35,919 nt of DNA from Geodermatophilus sp. DF01-2 (GCF_004571065.1 NZ_SPQN01000047.1:1-35919), one strand, 5' to 3'. Shown: positions 1 to 8,570, counted from the first letter of the stretch. Notes: generated from the sequence alone by a model not told the origin. A program made the numbers and translations.

Positions 1-16
1 CACGGCCGCGCCGGGC

Positions 17-1084
17 GTGGCCCGCCGGCGGTTCCTCGTGGCCGCGGGCGGTACGGCGGCGCTGGCCCTCGTCGCCGGGGTCGGCGGCTGGCTGCTCACC
101 GGGCGGGAGGGGCTGGCGCGGGTGCGGGCGGCCATCCGGCTGCCCCGGCCGGTCCGGCCGGCGGGCCCCGTGCCGCCCGGCGCGGACCTGGAGGTCCCCG
201 GCCTCACCCCGCTGTTCATCCCCAACGAGCGCTTCTACCGGATCGACACCGCGCTGCGCGTGCCCATCGTCGACCCGGCCACCTGGCAGCTGGAGATCCG
301 TGGCCTGGTCGACCGCCCCTACACGCTGACCTACGCCGACCTGATGGAGATGCCGCAGATCGAGGCCGACATCACGCTGGCGTGCGTCTCCAACCCGGTC
401 GGCGGCGACCTCGTAGGCAACGCCCGCTGGCAGGGCGTGTCGCTGCGGGCGCTGCTGGAGCGGGCCGGCCTGCAGGAGGGCGCCGTCCAGCTGATCGGTC
501 GCTCGGTCGACGGCTTCACGGCCGGCTTCCCGACGATCACGGCCCTCGACCTCGAGGAGGCGATGGTCGCCGTCGGGATGAACGGGGAGCCGCTGCCGGC
601 CGAGCACGGGTTCCCCGCCCGCCTGGTCGTGCCCGGGCTGTACGGCTACGTGTCGGCCACCAAGTGGCTCTCGGCGATCGAGCTGACCACCTGGGACGTC
701 GACGGCTACTGGATCCCGCGCGGCTGGGCCAAGGAGGGCCCGATCAAGACGCAGTCCCGGATCGACGTCCCGACCCGGGGCACGGCGGTCCCGGCGGGAC
801 CGACACCGATCGCCGGGGTGGCCTGGGCGCCCACCCGCGGGATCGAGCGGGTCGAGGTGCGCATCGACGACGGCCCGTGGCAGGAGGCCGAGCTGGCGGC
901 GCCCTACGATGTCGACGTCTGGCGGCAGTGGGTGCTGCCCTGGGACGCCACACCCGGCGTCCACCGGATCGCCGCGCGGGCCACCGACGGGGCGGGCGAG
1001 GTGCAGACCGACCAGCGGACCCCGGTCGCTCCGGACGGTGCGTCCGGGTACCCGGTCATCGAGGTGCTGGTCGAGCCGGTCTGA
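17..1084 (+). CDS. Membrane-anchored sulfite-oxidase-type molybdopterin oxidoreductase (5' end beyond window)
   Basis: Oxidoreductase with the sulfite oxidase/YedY molybdopterin fold. From the GTG at 17 a basic RRRF stretch leads into a hydrophobic segment (about residues 8-27), as in the actinobacterial proteins with an N-terminal membrane domain. The frame stays open to base 2, so the true start probably lies left of the window. The core has LACVSNPVGGDLVGNARWQG, where Cys123 is the expected Mo ligand, and VPGLYGYVSATKWL, typical of the pterin pocket. The C-terminal 100 residues (IAGVAWAPTRGIERVEVRIDDG onward) form the Ig-like dimerisation domain. The substrate cannot be told from sequence; the family includes sulfite oxidases and methionine-sulfoxide reductases. 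The gene converges on the next one across a 27-nt gap containing a hairpin. Confidence 0.85.
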   Translation: MARRRFLVAAGGTAALALVAGVGGWLLTGREGLARVRAAIRLPRPVRPAGPVPPGADLEVPGLTPLFIPNERFYRIDTALRVPIVDPATWQLEIRGLVDRPYTLTYADLMEMPQIEADITLACVSNPVGGDLVGNARWQGVSLRALLERAGLQEGAVQLIGRSVDGFTAGFPTITALDLEEAMVAVGMNGEPLPAEHGFPARLVVPGLYGYVSATKWLSAIELTTWDVDGYWIPRGWAKEGPIKTQSRIDVPTRGTAVPAGPTPIAGVAWAPTRGIERVEVRIDDGPWQEAELAAPYDVDVWRQWVLPWDATPGVHRIAARATDGAGEVQTDQRTPVAPDGASGYPVIEVLVEPV

Positions 1085-1086
1085 CT

Positions 1087-1102
1087 CCGGGCCACCGCCC
1101 GG
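1087..1102. terminator. Hairpin between convergent genes
   Basis: CCGGGC-CACC-GCCCGG is a perfect 6-bp stem with a 4-nt loop. It fills most of the 27-nt gap between the stop codons of the molybdoenzyme (+) and the winged-helix gene (-). There is no U-tract, as is common in actinobacteria. It is a plausible bidirectional terminator on position alone. Confidence 0.5.
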
Positions 1103-1111
1103 TCGCCGTCG

Positions 1112-2209
1112 TCAGCCGGTGACCTCGACGGCCTTCAGCGCGACCCCGCGGAAGGCGGCCAGCCGCTCGGCGGCCTCGGTGACCGCCTCCCGGGCGACCG
1201 GGGCGGCCCAGAGGTCGACCGCCACGGTGAGCCTCGAGCCGGTCTTGCGGGGGCGCCAGGTGCCGGCGACGTCGCCGTCGACGAGCACGGCGCCGGGACG
1301 GCCGAGCACCGGCCACAGCGCCTTGGCCCGGTCGCGTTCCGGCACCAGCAGTGGCCGGTCGCGGGCCTGCAGGAACAGGTCGAACGGGCCGAGCAGGTGC
1401 ACGCCGGAGGCGGGTGGGACGTCGCCGAGCCGGTCGGCGTCCTCGGCGAGCAGCCAGCGCCGCTCGCCGTCCACCGAGACCTCGACGGCGTCCTCCGGCC
1501 ACCGGGCCCGCACGTCCGCGACCGGTGCGTCGAGGTAACCGGCGACCTGCTGCGGCCTCGCCGGGCCGAGCAGGTGCAGGTAGCCGCGGACGACGTCCAG
1601 CTGCGGCGGCACCGCCTCGGTCGGCACCAGCCCCGGCGCCGGGCGCAGGACCGGCGGCGAGGTGCCGGGCTGCAGCTCCAGACCGGCGCGCAGGGCGGCC
1701 AGCCGGAACGGCATCTCGAACAGGTGCGTGGCGTCGCACGGGCGGCAGGACCGCAGGTACGGCGCCGACATCATCCCGGTCACCCGCGCCGAGACCTCGC
1801 CCTTGACCGTCGGGGCGGTCACCACCGACCGCAGAGCCGCAGCGACGGCGTCCAGCGCCTCGAGGTTGCCGATGCCGGCGGCCTTGAGCGGCTTCGACGC
1901 GTCGTAGATCCGCTTGCCGGCGTCGGCGTCGGAGAACGGCGCGGTGGCCGCGGCGACCCCTGGGAGGTCGTCCCGGCGGTACAGGTGCGGAGCGCCGCGG
2001 ATCGTCCACACGGTGGCCGGTTCGTCGCCGGCGAGCGCCCGCACCTCCACCCCGCGCAGCGCCAGCGCCCACAGTCCGCCGTCCGGCCCGGTGTCTTGGA
2101 CGCCGAGGTCGAGGACGGCGGTGTCGGCGATGCTGCCGGAGAGGCGGCCGAGCTGCTGGGCGTGCACCCGCAGGTCGAGCACCTGCCGGCGGGTCAGGGT
2201 CGCGGTCAC
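1112..2209 (-). CDS. Winged-helix DNA-binding protein of the AlkZ/YcaQ (HTH_42) superfamily
   Basis: A 365-residue protein of the HTH_42 superfamily, which includes the DNA glycosylases AlkZ and YcaQ that excise alkylated bases and unhook crosslinks. Recognisable segments are the N-terminal LTRRQVLDLRVHAQQL, the LGVQDTGPDGGLWALALRG segment, a central PCDATHLFEMPFRLAALRAGL, and the C-terminal LVDGDVAGTWRPRK. In AlkZ-type enzymes the catalytic motif is Q-x-Q or Q-x-D; the aligned residues here appear to be Q38-D39-T40, so glycosylase activity is uncertain. It reads toward the molybdoenzyme and sits just downstream of the DUF1707 gene. The ATG at 2209 is followed directly by conserved sequence and is the likely start. 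Confidence 0.75.
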   Translation of the reverse strand: MTATLTRRQVLDLRVHAQQLGRLSGSIADTAVLDLGVQDTGPDGGLWALALRGVEVRALAGDEPATVWTIRGAPHLYRRDDLPGVAAATAPFSDADAGKRIYDASKPLKAAGIGNLEALDAVAAALRSVVTAPTVKGEVSARVTGMMSAPYLRSCRPCDATHLFEMPFRLAALRAGLELQPGTSPPVLRPAPGLVPTEAVPPQLDVVRGYLHLLGPARPQQVAGYLDAPVADVRARWPEDAVEVSVDGERRWLLAEDADRLGDVPPASGVHLLGPFDLFLQARDRPLLVPERDRAKALWPVLGRPGAVLVDGDVAGTWRPRKTGSRLTVAVDLWAAPVAREAVTEAAERLAAFRGVALKAVEVTG

Positions 2210-2240
2210 GGCCGGACCGTAGCGGCGGGGGACGACGGCG

Positions 2241-2627
2241 TCAGCGCCTCGGCCGGCCGATGCCCACGGTGTAGAGGACGAGCAGGGCGGCGCCGGGGAC
2301 GCTCAGCCAGATCCACCACGGGTGGACGTCGCCGTCACTGGTGAACGACACCAGCCCCCACACCACGAGGTTCACCGCCGTGATGCTCGCCCAGACGATC
2401 GTCAGCACCCGCATCGCGGTGCCGGCGCCGTCGGCGGAGAACGCCCGTCCCAGCGGTGGCGGCGACGGCGGGCCGGGCGGTGGCTCGGGCAGGTCGCGGG
2501 TCACCCGGGCCAGCTCGCCGCGGGTCCGGGCGGCCCACGCCGACTGCACGCGGGTGTCGAACTCGGGCAGGTCGAGCTGCCCGGCGGCCACGGCCCGGCG
2601 CAGGGTGTGGCTTCTGCGGTGTCGCAC
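2241..2627 (-). CDS. DUF1707 domain membrane protein, N-terminus possibly disturbed
   Basis: The stretch TLRRAVAAGQLDLPEFDTRV followed by ARTRGELARVTRDLP is the core of DUF1707, a short actinobacterial domain of unknown function normally placed before membrane segments. Two hydrophobic segments follow (VLTIVWASITAVNLVVWGLV and WWIWLSVPGAALLVLYTVGI). The usual N-terminal SDADRERV-type lead is missing or altered: the residues before the core read VRHRRSH, and a 52-bp inverted-repeat element begins 2 bp upstream of the GTG chosen here (2625-2627). The open frame runs further upstream through that element and the MarR gene, but this is only absence of stops. Start uncertain; function unknown. Confidence 0.55.
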   Translation of the reverse strand: MRHRRSHTLRRAVAAGQLDLPEFDTRVQSAWAARTRGELARVTRDLPEPPPGPPSPPPLGRAFSADGAGTAMRVLTIVWASITAVNLVVWGLVSFTSDGDVHPWWIWLSVPGAALLVLYTVGIGRPRR

Positions 2628-2628
2628 G

Positions 2629-2680
2629 CGCTCTTGCGGTCCTGCAGCGCCGCAGAACCGTCCGCACGACCGCAAGAGCG
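2629..2680. repeat. Long inverted repeat between marR and the DUF1707 gene
   Basis: Two perfect 13-bp arms, CGCTCTTGCGGTC (2629-2641) and GACCGCAAGAGCG (2668-2680), flank a 26-nt centre that can form a smaller stem (CTGC...GCAG). It begins 4 bp beyond the MarR stop codon (gene read leftward), so it could end marR transcription. Its position at the abnormal N-terminus of the DUF1707 gene also suits an inserted REP-like element. No second copy was seen in the window. Confidence 0.6.
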
Positions 2681-2683
2681 AGT

Positions 2684-3100
2684 TCAGTCGGTCAGCGCAT
2701 GCAGGATCCGGGCCAGCGCAGCACGGTCGGCGGCGTCGAGCCGGCCGAAGAGGTCCCGGGTGTCGGCGGCCCGGGCGGCGGCGATCTCCTCCTGCGCCCG
2801 GCGCCCCTCGGCCGTCGGCGTCAGCACCACCGCGCGCCGGTCGGTGGGGTCGGGCGCCCGCTCCACCAGCCCACGGGCCTGCAGCGCGTCGGCGACCTCG
2901 GTGGCCGAGCGCGGGGCGATGTGCAGGGCCTCGGCGAGGTCGGAGAGCCGGGTGCCGGCCCGGTCGACGACGACGCGCAGGGCGCGGGCGTGGTGCGGCG
3001 AGAGCTCCCAGGGCGCCAGGGTGTCGCGCCACCGCCGGCGCTGCGTCCGGGCGACCCGCAGAAGCAGCTCACCCAGCGCCTCGGCGTCGTCGTCCGACAT
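2684..3100 (-). CDS. MarR-family transcriptional repressor
   Basis: A 138-residue MarR regulator. The winged helix-turn-helix spans about residues 30-100: LSPHHARALRVV, then LSDLAEALHIAPRSATEVADAL as recognition helix, then RGLVERAPDPTDRRAVVLTPT as the wing, with the DxRxxxxxLT signature. It is divergent from an ABC drug exporter with 56 nt between start codons, the classical arrangement in which a MarR protein represses the exporter and itself until a ligand binds. The ATG at 3100 lies 6 nt after a TAGGCT -10 element, so the message is probably leaderless. The ligand is unknown. Confidence 0.9.
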   Translation of the reverse strand: MSDDDAEALGELLLRVARTQRRRWRDTLAPWELSPHHARALRVVVDRAGTRLSDLAEALHIAPRSATEVADALQARGLVERAPDPTDRRAVVLTPTAEGRRAQEEIAAARAADTRDLFGRLDAADRAALARILHALTD

Positions 3101-3106
3101 GCGAGC

Positions 3107-3140
3107 AGCCTAGTGGCTGCCTCACTGTGAGGTATCCTCA
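3107..3140. promoter_or_regulatory. Divergent promoter/operator region: double palindrome for the MarR protein
   Basis: Two palindromes share a half-site: CCTCACTGTGAGG (3120-3132, perfect 6+1+6) and TGAGGTATCCTCA (3128-3140, perfect 5+3+5). The second contains TATCCT (3133-3138), a reasonable -10 for the exporter. The first lies in the -35 zone of marR, whose -10 is TAGGCT on the minus strand (3107-3112). A repressor bound here would block both promoters. Assigning it to the adjacent MarR is inference from position and symmetry. Confidence 0.7.
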
Positions 3141-3156
3141 GTATCGGCGAGGGGAG

Positions 3157-4998
3157 GTGGTCGCCATCGACGGGACCACGGGATCGGGCGGCGGGCGCTC
3201 CGGGCGCACCGTCGACCCCGCCGACCGCGCCCAGCTGGAGCGCAACCCGGTGCCGCTGCGCCGGGTGACCGCGCTGTTCGCACCCTTCCGCTGGCAGGTC
3301 GCCGTGGTCGTGGCGCTCATCGTCGCCTCGTCCGTGGTGGCGTTGGCCACGCCGTTCCTCGTCCGGCTGGTGATCGACGAGGCGCTGCCCCGGCAGGACG
3401 TGCGCCTGCTGGTCTGGGCGGTCGCCGCCATGCTCGCGGTCGCCGCGACCACCGCCGTCCTCGGCGTGGTGCAGACCTGGCTGTCGACGACGGTCGGCCA
3501 GCGGGTCATGCACGGCCTGCGGACGGCGGTGTTCGACCACCTGCAGCGGCAGTCGCTGGGGTTCTTCACCCGCACGCGCGGTGGCGAGGTGCAGTCGCGG
3601 CTGACCCACGACATCGCCGGCATGCAGTCGGTGGTGACCACGACGGCGACGTCGCTGGCGTCCAACGCGACCACCGTCGTCGGCACGATCGTCGCGATGG
3701 TGGTGCTGTCCTGGCGGCTGTCGCTGCTCTCCCTCGTCGTCCTGCCGCCGGCGGTGCTGCTGACCCGCAAGGTGGCGCGGATGCGCCGCGCGGTCACCGC
3801 GCAGCGCCAGCGGCACCTGGCCGACCTGCACGCGCAGGTGGAGGAGGGGCTCTCCGTCAGCGGGGTGCTGCTCGGCAAGACCCTCGGCGCCGGCCCCGCC
3901 CAGTCGCGCCGCTTCGCCGCGACGTCGGAGGATCTCGTCGGCCTCGAGGTGCGCGCGCAGCTGGCCGGGCGGTGGCGGATGGCCACGATGAGCATCGTCT
4001 TCGCCGGCATCCCGGCGCTGATCTACCTCGCCGCGGGCCTGCCGGTCACCTCCGGCGGCATGACCATCGGCACGCTCGTCGCCTTCACCGCGCTGCAGGG
4101 CACGCTGTTCCGCCCGCTCATGGGCCTGCTCGACGTCGGCGTCTCGGTGACCGCCTCGATGGCCCTGTTCAGCCGGGTGTTCGAGTACCTGGACCTGCCC
4201 GTGGAGGTCGACGACCCGGCCGACCCGGTGCCGCTGGACCCGGCGCGGGTGCGCGGCGAGGTGCGGCTGGAGGGCGTCTCGTTCACCTACCCCGACGGCC
4301 ACCGGCCCGCGCTGGACGGCGTCGACCTCGCCGTCCCTGCCGGGACGACGCTGGCGCTGGTGGGGGAGACCGGCTCGGGCAAGAGCACGCTGGCCTCGCT
4401 GGTCGCCCGGCTGGCCGACCCGACCGCGGGCCGGGTCACCGTCGACGGCGTCGACCTGCGCGACCTCTCCCTGGCCACGCTGTCGCGGGTGGTCGGCGTC
4501 GTCGCGCAGGAGACCTACCTGCTGCACACGACGGTGCGGGAGAACCTGCGGCACGCCCGGCCCGACGCGTCCGACGCGGAGATCGAGGACGCCGCCCGCC
4601 GCGCCCAGGTGCACGACGTCGTCGCCGCGCTGCCCGACGGCTACGAGACCGTCGTCGGCGCGCGCGGGCACCGCTTCTCCGGCGGGGAGAAGCAGCGGCT
4701 GGCGATCGCCCGGACGCTGCTGCGCGACCCGCGGGTGCTGGTGCTCGACGAGGCGACCAGCGCCCTGGACACCGGCACCGAGCGGGCGGTGCAGGCCGCG
4801 CTCGACGAGGCCAGCCGGGGCCGGACGACGATCACCATCGCGCACCGGCTCTCGACCGTGCGCTCCGCCGACCGGATCGCCGTCCTCGCCGGCGGCCGGG
4901 TCGTGGAGAGCGGTCCGCACGAGGAACTCCTCGCCCGCGGCGGCCGGTACGCCGCCCTGGTGGCCGCCGGCGACCGCGCCGTGGCGCTGGCCGCCTGA
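3157..4998 (+). CDS. ABC multidrug exporter, fused transmembrane and ATPase domains
   Basis: A half-transporter of the MsbA/LmrA exporter type, about 613 residues. The membrane domain covers roughly residues 30-330 (first helix VAVVVALIVASSVVALATPFL; FFTRTRGGEVQSRLTHD is the conserved cytoplasmic loop). The nucleotide-binding domain follows, with Walker A GETGSGKST near residue 405, signature FSGGEKQRLAIAR, Walker B VLVLDEATSALD and the switch His in ITIAHRLSTV. All ATPase residues are present. The GTG at 3157 directly follows GAGGGGAG and lies after the operator; GTG 3127 is in frame but falls inside the operator, so it is less likely. Partner MarR gene is divergent. Likely substrates are hydrophobic drugs. 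Confidence 0.88.
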   Translation: MVAIDGTTGSGGGRSGRTVDPADRAQLERNPVPLRRVTALFAPFRWQVAVVVALIVASSVVALATPFLVRLVIDEALPRQDVRLLVWAVAAMLAVAATTAVLGVVQTWLSTTVGQRVMHGLRTAVFDHLQRQSLGFFTRTRGGEVQSRLTHDIAGMQSVVTTTATSLASNATTVVGTIVAMVVLSWRLSLLSLVVLPPAVLLTRKVARMRRAVTAQRQRHLADLHAQVEEGLSVSGVLLGKTLGAGPAQSRRFAATSEDLVGLEVRAQLAGRWRMATMSIVFAGIPALIYLAAGLPVTSGGMTIGTLVAFTALQGTLFRPLMGLLDVGVSVTASMALFSRVFEYLDLPVEVDDPADPVPLDPARVRGEVRLEGVSFTYPDGHRPALDGVDLAVPAGTTLALVGETGSGKSTLASLVARLADPTAGRVTVDGVDLRDLSLATLSRVVGVVAQETYLLHTTVRENLRHARPDASDAEIEDAARRAQVHDVVAALPDGYETVVGARGHRFSGGEKQRLAIARTLLRDPRVLVLDEATSALDTGTERAVQAALDEASRGRTTITIAHRLSTVRSADRIAVLAGGRVVESGPHEELLARGGRYAALVAAGDRAVALAA

Positions 4999-5014
4999 GC
5001 TGCCGGAGCGGTCG

Positions 5015-5166
5015 TCAGAGCGTCGGTGACCACAGGCCCCTCGCGTCGTCCAGCGCCGGGAGGACGACGAGAGCAGCAGCGCCCGCGGCAGCGAGGACCA
5101 GCAGCAGGGCCGTCGTCACCCGCACCGCGAGGGGCCCGGCCAGGTGGCGCCAGATCAGGAGTACAC
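5015..5166 (-). pseudogene. Small membrane protein normally encoded with class E sortase (frameshifted)
   Basis: After the sortase stop codon the minus strand reads GTG TAC TCC and then a stop at codon 4. One frame over it continues LIWRHLAGPLAVRV followed by a hydrophobic helix rich in L, V and A and ends at TGA (5015-5017). Actinobacterial class E sortases are often followed by a roughly 50-residue membrane protein starting MY..LWR.LPGP..VRV, so this looks like that gene with one base lost near 5155-5160. It could also be a sequencing error. The start and reading-frame repair are inferred. Confidence 0.5.
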
Positions 5167-5168
5167 GC

Positions 5169-5737
5169 TCAGACCTCCTGGAGGGCGCTGGGGTCGTCCG
5201 GCGACTCCGCCTTGGGAACCGAGTCCTCCAGCGCCCCGTGAACGACGAGCCGCTCGCGGGTGGAGAACTTCGGATGGCAGGTGGTCATGGTGAGGAAGGC
5301 CCCGGTCGGGTCGCCGTCCATCGCCCCGCCGGGCGTGGGTGCGACGACGCTGCTCTCGCTCGGGTCGACGACGGCCGTCGTCGTCACCCGGTAGACGTGC
5401 CAGGTGTCCACGGTCTCCACGACGACGGGGTCGCCGGGTTCCAGGACGTCGAGAGCGATGAACGGGCTGCCACGGCCGACGCGGTGACCGGCCATGGCGA
5501 AGTTCCCCTGCTCGCCGGGCATCGCCGAGCCGACGTAGTGGCCGGGGCCGTCCTCGAGCTCCTCGGGGTCGGTGCCCTCGACCACGGCGCGGTCCAGTCC
5601 TCGCCGAAGCGCGGGATGTGCACGAAGGCGAAGGCCTGCCCGAAGTCGAACTCGGGATCAGGCGACCCGGGGGTCGCCCAGTCGTCGCGGAGTTCCTCGG
5701 CCACCCGGTCCTGGGCGCGGTCGCTGAAGAGGTCACG
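5169..5737 (-). pseudogene. Class E sortase, 5' truncated and frameshifted
   Basis: The intact 3' part (5169-5585) reads GHYVGSAMPGEQGNFAMAGHR, with the catalytic His, then LTMTTCHPKFSTRERLVVHG with the catalytic Cys and Arg of class E sortases, which join proteins to the actinobacterial cell wall. The preceding part, DLFSDRAQDRVAEELRDDW to VHIPRFGEDW, is in another frame; adding one base near 5590 restores IPRFGEDWxRAVVEGTDP, so about one base is missing. Upstream of DLFSD (5734) homology stops: the N-terminal membrane anchor is gone and the DNA becomes the antisense of a DHFR-like gene. Catalytic residues survive, but without anchor and with a frameshift it is probably dead. Confidence 0.75.
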
Positions 5738-6097
5738 ACCCTGGACGGGGTCGTGCAGGCTCCGGGCGGGCCGGACGAGGACACCTCCGGCGGCTTCCGT
5801 TCCGGCGGGTGGCTGGTGCCGTCGATCGAGGAGACCCTGGGCGCCCAGATGGACGCGTGGTCCGCCGGGGTGGAGGACTTCCTGCTGGGCCGGGGGACCT
5901 ACGAGGTCTTCGCGGCGGCCTGGCCGCAGACGCCCATCGAGGACGACCCGGTGGCCGAGGCGCTGAACACGCGGACCGAGCACGTCGTCTCGCGCACCCT
6001 GACCTCGGTCGGCTGGCACGGGGCGCGGCTGGTGCGCGGCGACGTGGTGGAGACCGGCGCGATGGGCGCCGAGTACGAGGACACCGTCAGCGGCTGA
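5732..6097 (+). pseudogene. RibD C-terminal/dihydrofolate-reductase-like protein, truncated at both ends
   Basis: VTTLDGVVQAPGGPDEDTSGGF, then FLLGRGTYEVFAAAWPQ and GWHGARLVRGDVVE are the first half of the bacterial dihydrofolate reductase-like (RibD C-terminal) family, usually about 190-200 residues. The first beta strand and start codon are missing: homology begins at about 5732, where the antisense sortase sequence begins. After GDVVET the protein ends in [12 protein letters not shown] and stops, so the C-terminal half is also gone. The open frame extends left to an ATG at 5618, but that stretch is antisense sortase. It overlaps the 3' end of the EAL gene by 11 bases. Confidence 0.7.
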
Positions 6098-7334
6098 GCG
6101 CTGCAGCAGGGACGGCGACGGCCGGCGTGCGGGGCGCGGGGACGGCGAGCGCCTCGGGCGGGCCGGGCCGGCCGAAGAACCAGCCCTGGCCGTAGTCGAC
6201 GCCCAGCGCCCGCAGCGCGGCGGCGTCGTCCACCGTCTCCACGCCCTCGGCGACCACCCGGGCACCGGAGCCGTGCGCGAAGGTGGCCAGCGAGCCGACC
6301 AGGGTGGAGAGCACCCGGTCGGAGGCCACGCCGCTGGCGATGCTGCGGTCGAGCTTGATGACGTCGGGGGCGGTCGCCACGATGTGCCGCAGCGAGGAGA
6401 AGCCGGCGCCGACGTCGTCGATGGCCAGCCGGAGTCCGGCGGCCCGGAACGGGGCGAGGGCGGCGGCGAGCTCGTCGTAGTCCTCGACCTCGTCGTGCTC
6501 GGTGAGCTCCAGGACGACCCGCTCCAGCGGCAGCCGGCGCAGCAGCCGGGCGCAGCCGGCGGTGAGCAGCGTGGCCGGAGAGACGTTCATGGCGACGTAG
6601 CCGCCGACCCGGTCCAGGTGTGCGGCGGCGCCCTCGAGGGCCTGGAGCTCCAGGACGTGGCCCAGCCCGACGCTGTGCGCCTCGGCGAAGACGACGTCCG
6701 GGGTCAGGCCCCAGTCGACGGGGAAGCGGGACAGCGCCTCGGCGCCGACGCGGGTGCCGGTGGCGAGGTCGACGATCGGCTGCAGGTGGATGACCGGGCC
6801 GCCGGCGGCGATGAGCCGGTCGAGCCGGCCCTCGATCTCGGCGCGCCGCTCCTGGGCGCGGACCTCGGGCTCGACGATGACCGCCGCGGCGCCGGCCAGG
6901 ACCTTCATGAGAGCCACGTCGCGCTTGCCGAGCTCCTTGTCGGAGGCGAACCCGAACGCGCAGAAGGTGCCGTAGAGGCTGCCGTCGCTGAGGGTCACGG
7001 GGGCGGAGACGTAGCTGCGGATCCGCGGGATGCGGGCCGCGGGCAGCTCCATCGCCACCGGGTTGCGCCTCACGTCGGGGATGACCGCCGGCAGTCTGCC
7101 GTCGAGGATCGCCTGGCAGAAGGACGTGCCCTGCCGCTGGGTCACCCCGTCCCGGATGAACGGCACCGCGGACTCCACGACCTCCAGGTGCTGGGTCGTG
7201 CCGTCCAGGCGGCTGAGGAAGGCGACACTCAGGTCCAGCGACTTCTTCGCGGTCACCAGCAGGTCGGCGATCTGCCGCTCGGCGGCCGAACGCTTCGTGC
7301 GCACTGGCGGCCTCCTCTCGTCCAGCACGGTCAT
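6087..7334 (-). CDS. GAF-EAL cyclic-di-GMP phosphodiesterase
   Basis: A 415-residue soluble protein. Residues about 20-165 form a GAF sensor ([44 protein letters not shown]). Residues about 185-400 form an EAL domain that hydrolyses c-di-GMP to pGpG. The catalytic set is complete: EAL within GAEALSRF, Asn in AMNVSP, Glu in [12 protein letters not shown], the DD pair in [12 protein letters not shown], Lys in VIKLDRS, Glu in AEGVET and Gln in [10 protein letters not shown]. There is no GGDEF domain, so it should only degrade c-di-GMP. The final 20 residues are low-complexity P/A. It is divergent from the monooxygenase gene; its GAF ligand is unknown. Confidence 0.9.
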   Translation of the reverse strand: MTVLDERRPPVRTKRSAAERQIADLLVTAKKSLDLSVAFLSRLDGTTQHLEVVESAVPFIRDGVTQRQGTSFCQAILDGRLPAVIPDVRRNPVAMELPAARIPRIRSYVSAPVTLSDGSLYGTFCAFGFASDKELGKRDVALMKVLAGAAAVIVEPEVRAQERRAEIEGRLDRLIAAGGPVIHLQPIVDLATGTRVGAEALSRFPVDWGLTPDVVFAEAHSVGLGHVLELQALEGAAAHLDRVGGYVAMNVSPATLLTAGCARLLRRLPLERVVLELTEHDEVEDYDELAAALAPFRAAGLRLAIDDVGAGFSSLRHIVATAPDVIKLDRSIASGVASDRVLSTLVGSLATFAHGSGARVVAEGVETVDDAAALRALGVDYGQGWFFGRPGPPEALAVPAPRTPAVAVPAAALSR

Positions 7335-7444
7335 CGGCCGGCCGGCAGCGGAGCTGGAGCCCCCTCACCCGTTGGGGGAGGGGAAGGACCGGGCCACGGC
7401 GGTGGTTTCGCATGGCAACACCAGCTGAGAGGTCTCGAGAGCAC

Positions 7445-8434
7445 ATGAGCATCCCGTTGTCCGTCCTCGACCTGGCGCCGATCCCCAGGGGTCAGACGCC
7501 GGCCGACAGCATCGCGGCGAGCGTCGCACTCGCCCGGTGCGCGGAGCGGTCCGGCTACCGCCGGGTCTGGTACGCCGAGCACCACAACATGCCGACGATC
7601 GCCTCCTCGGCGACCAGCGTGCTGATCGCGCACGTCGGCGCGCAGACGTCGTCCATCCGGCTCGGCGCCGGCGGCGTCATGCTGCCCAACCACTCACCGC
7701 TGACCATCGCCGAGCAGTTCGGCACCCTCGACGCGATGTACCCCGGCCGGATCGACCTGGGGCTGGGGCGGGCGCCCGGCTCGGACCAGAACACGATGTA
7801 CGCGCTGCGCCGCGACCCGCGCTCGGCCGACCGCTTCCCGCAGGACGTGCTCGAGCTCCAGGGCTACCTGACGGGTTCGTCGAGGGTCCCCGGCGTCGAC
7901 GCGGTCCCGGGCAAGGGCTCGAACGTGCCGCTGTACGTGCTCGGCTCCTCGATGTTCGGCGCGACGCTCGCCGCCGCGCTGGGCCTGCCCTACGCGTTCG
8001 CCTCGCACTTCGCGCCGGCGATGCTGCGACCCGCGGTGGAGGCCTACCGGCGCGAGTTCCAGCCGTCGGCGCAGCTCGCCGCGCCGTACGTGATCGCCGG
8101 CGTGAACGCGGTGGCCGCCGACAGCCGCTCCGCCGCGGAGGAGGCGTACGCCGCCGCCCGCCGGAGGCTCGCCGTCGGCCTGTTCGGCCGGGGCCGGTCG
8201 CTCTCGGACGACGAGGCGCAGCTGCTGCTCTCCTCGGCGGCCGGGGCGCACGTCGACACGATGCTGACCCACACCGCCGTCGGCACGCCGGCCGAGGTGC
8301 GCGAGCACCTGTCGCGGTTCGCGAAGGAGGCCGACGCCGACGAGCTGATCGTCGCCCACCAGTTCCCCGGCGTGGAGGGCCGGCTGCGCTCGGTGGAGCT
8401 CACCGCCGAGGCGATGGAGACCGTTCCCGCCTGA
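7445..8434 (+). CDS. LLM-class flavin-dependent monooxygenase (luciferase-like, MsnO8 type)
   Basis: A 329-residue member of the bacterial luciferase-like FMN/F420 monooxygenase family. It begins [21 protein letters not shown], followed by [27 protein letters not shown] and [43 protein letters not shown], the classic TIM-barrel core of this group. Residues near the end ([25 protein letters not shown]) complete the barrel. The ATG at 7445 is preferred to 7412 because family members begin at this point and a GAGAG lies upstream. Substrate unknown; it stands alone, followed by a long palindrome. Confidence 0.88.
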   Translation: MSIPLSVLDLAPIPRGQTPADSIAASVALARCAERSGYRRVWYAEHHNMPTIASSATSVLIAHVGAQTSSIRLGAGGVMLPNHSPLTIAEQFGTLDAMYPGRIDLGLGRAPGSDQNTMYALRRDPRSADRFPQDVLELQGYLTGSSRVPGVDAVPGKGSNVPLYVLGSSMFGATLAAALGLPYAFASHFAPAMLRPAVEAYRREFQPSAQLAAPYVIAGVNAVAADSRSAAEEAYAAARRRLAVGLFGRGRSLSDDEAQLLLSSAAGAHVDTMLTHTAVGTPAEVREHLSRFAKEADADELIVAHQFPGVEGRLRSVELTAEAMETVPA

Positions 8435-8498
8435 GTGGCTGCCCGCCCGGGTTCTTCCCCCGCTCGGGGACGCAGCCGCGGTGCACAGGCACGCCGGC

Positions 8499-8570
8499 CG
8501 CCGTCCTCACCTCGTGGTCGCCTACCTCGCGGTACAGCGCGAGGTAGGCGACGGTCCGGTGAGGACGGCG
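8499..8570. terminator. 72-bp interrupted palindrome, probable bidirectional terminator
   Basis: Outer arms CGCCGTCCTCACC (8499-8511) and GGTGAGGACGGCG (8558-8570) are perfect complements. After a 5-nt mismatch on each side, inner arms GTCGCCTACCTCGCG (8517-8531) and CGCGAGGTAGGCGAC (8538-8552) are also perfect, closing a 6-nt loop. It lies between the 3' ends of the monooxygenase (+) and the response regulator (-), so a terminator for both is likely, though it is unusually long. Confidence 0.6.

Noticed and set aside
2821-4920. Long open frames antisense to the ABC exporter (up to 699 codons)
   Set aside because: Arg/His/Gly/Pro-rich composition typical of antisense frames in high-GC DNA, with no recognisable domain.
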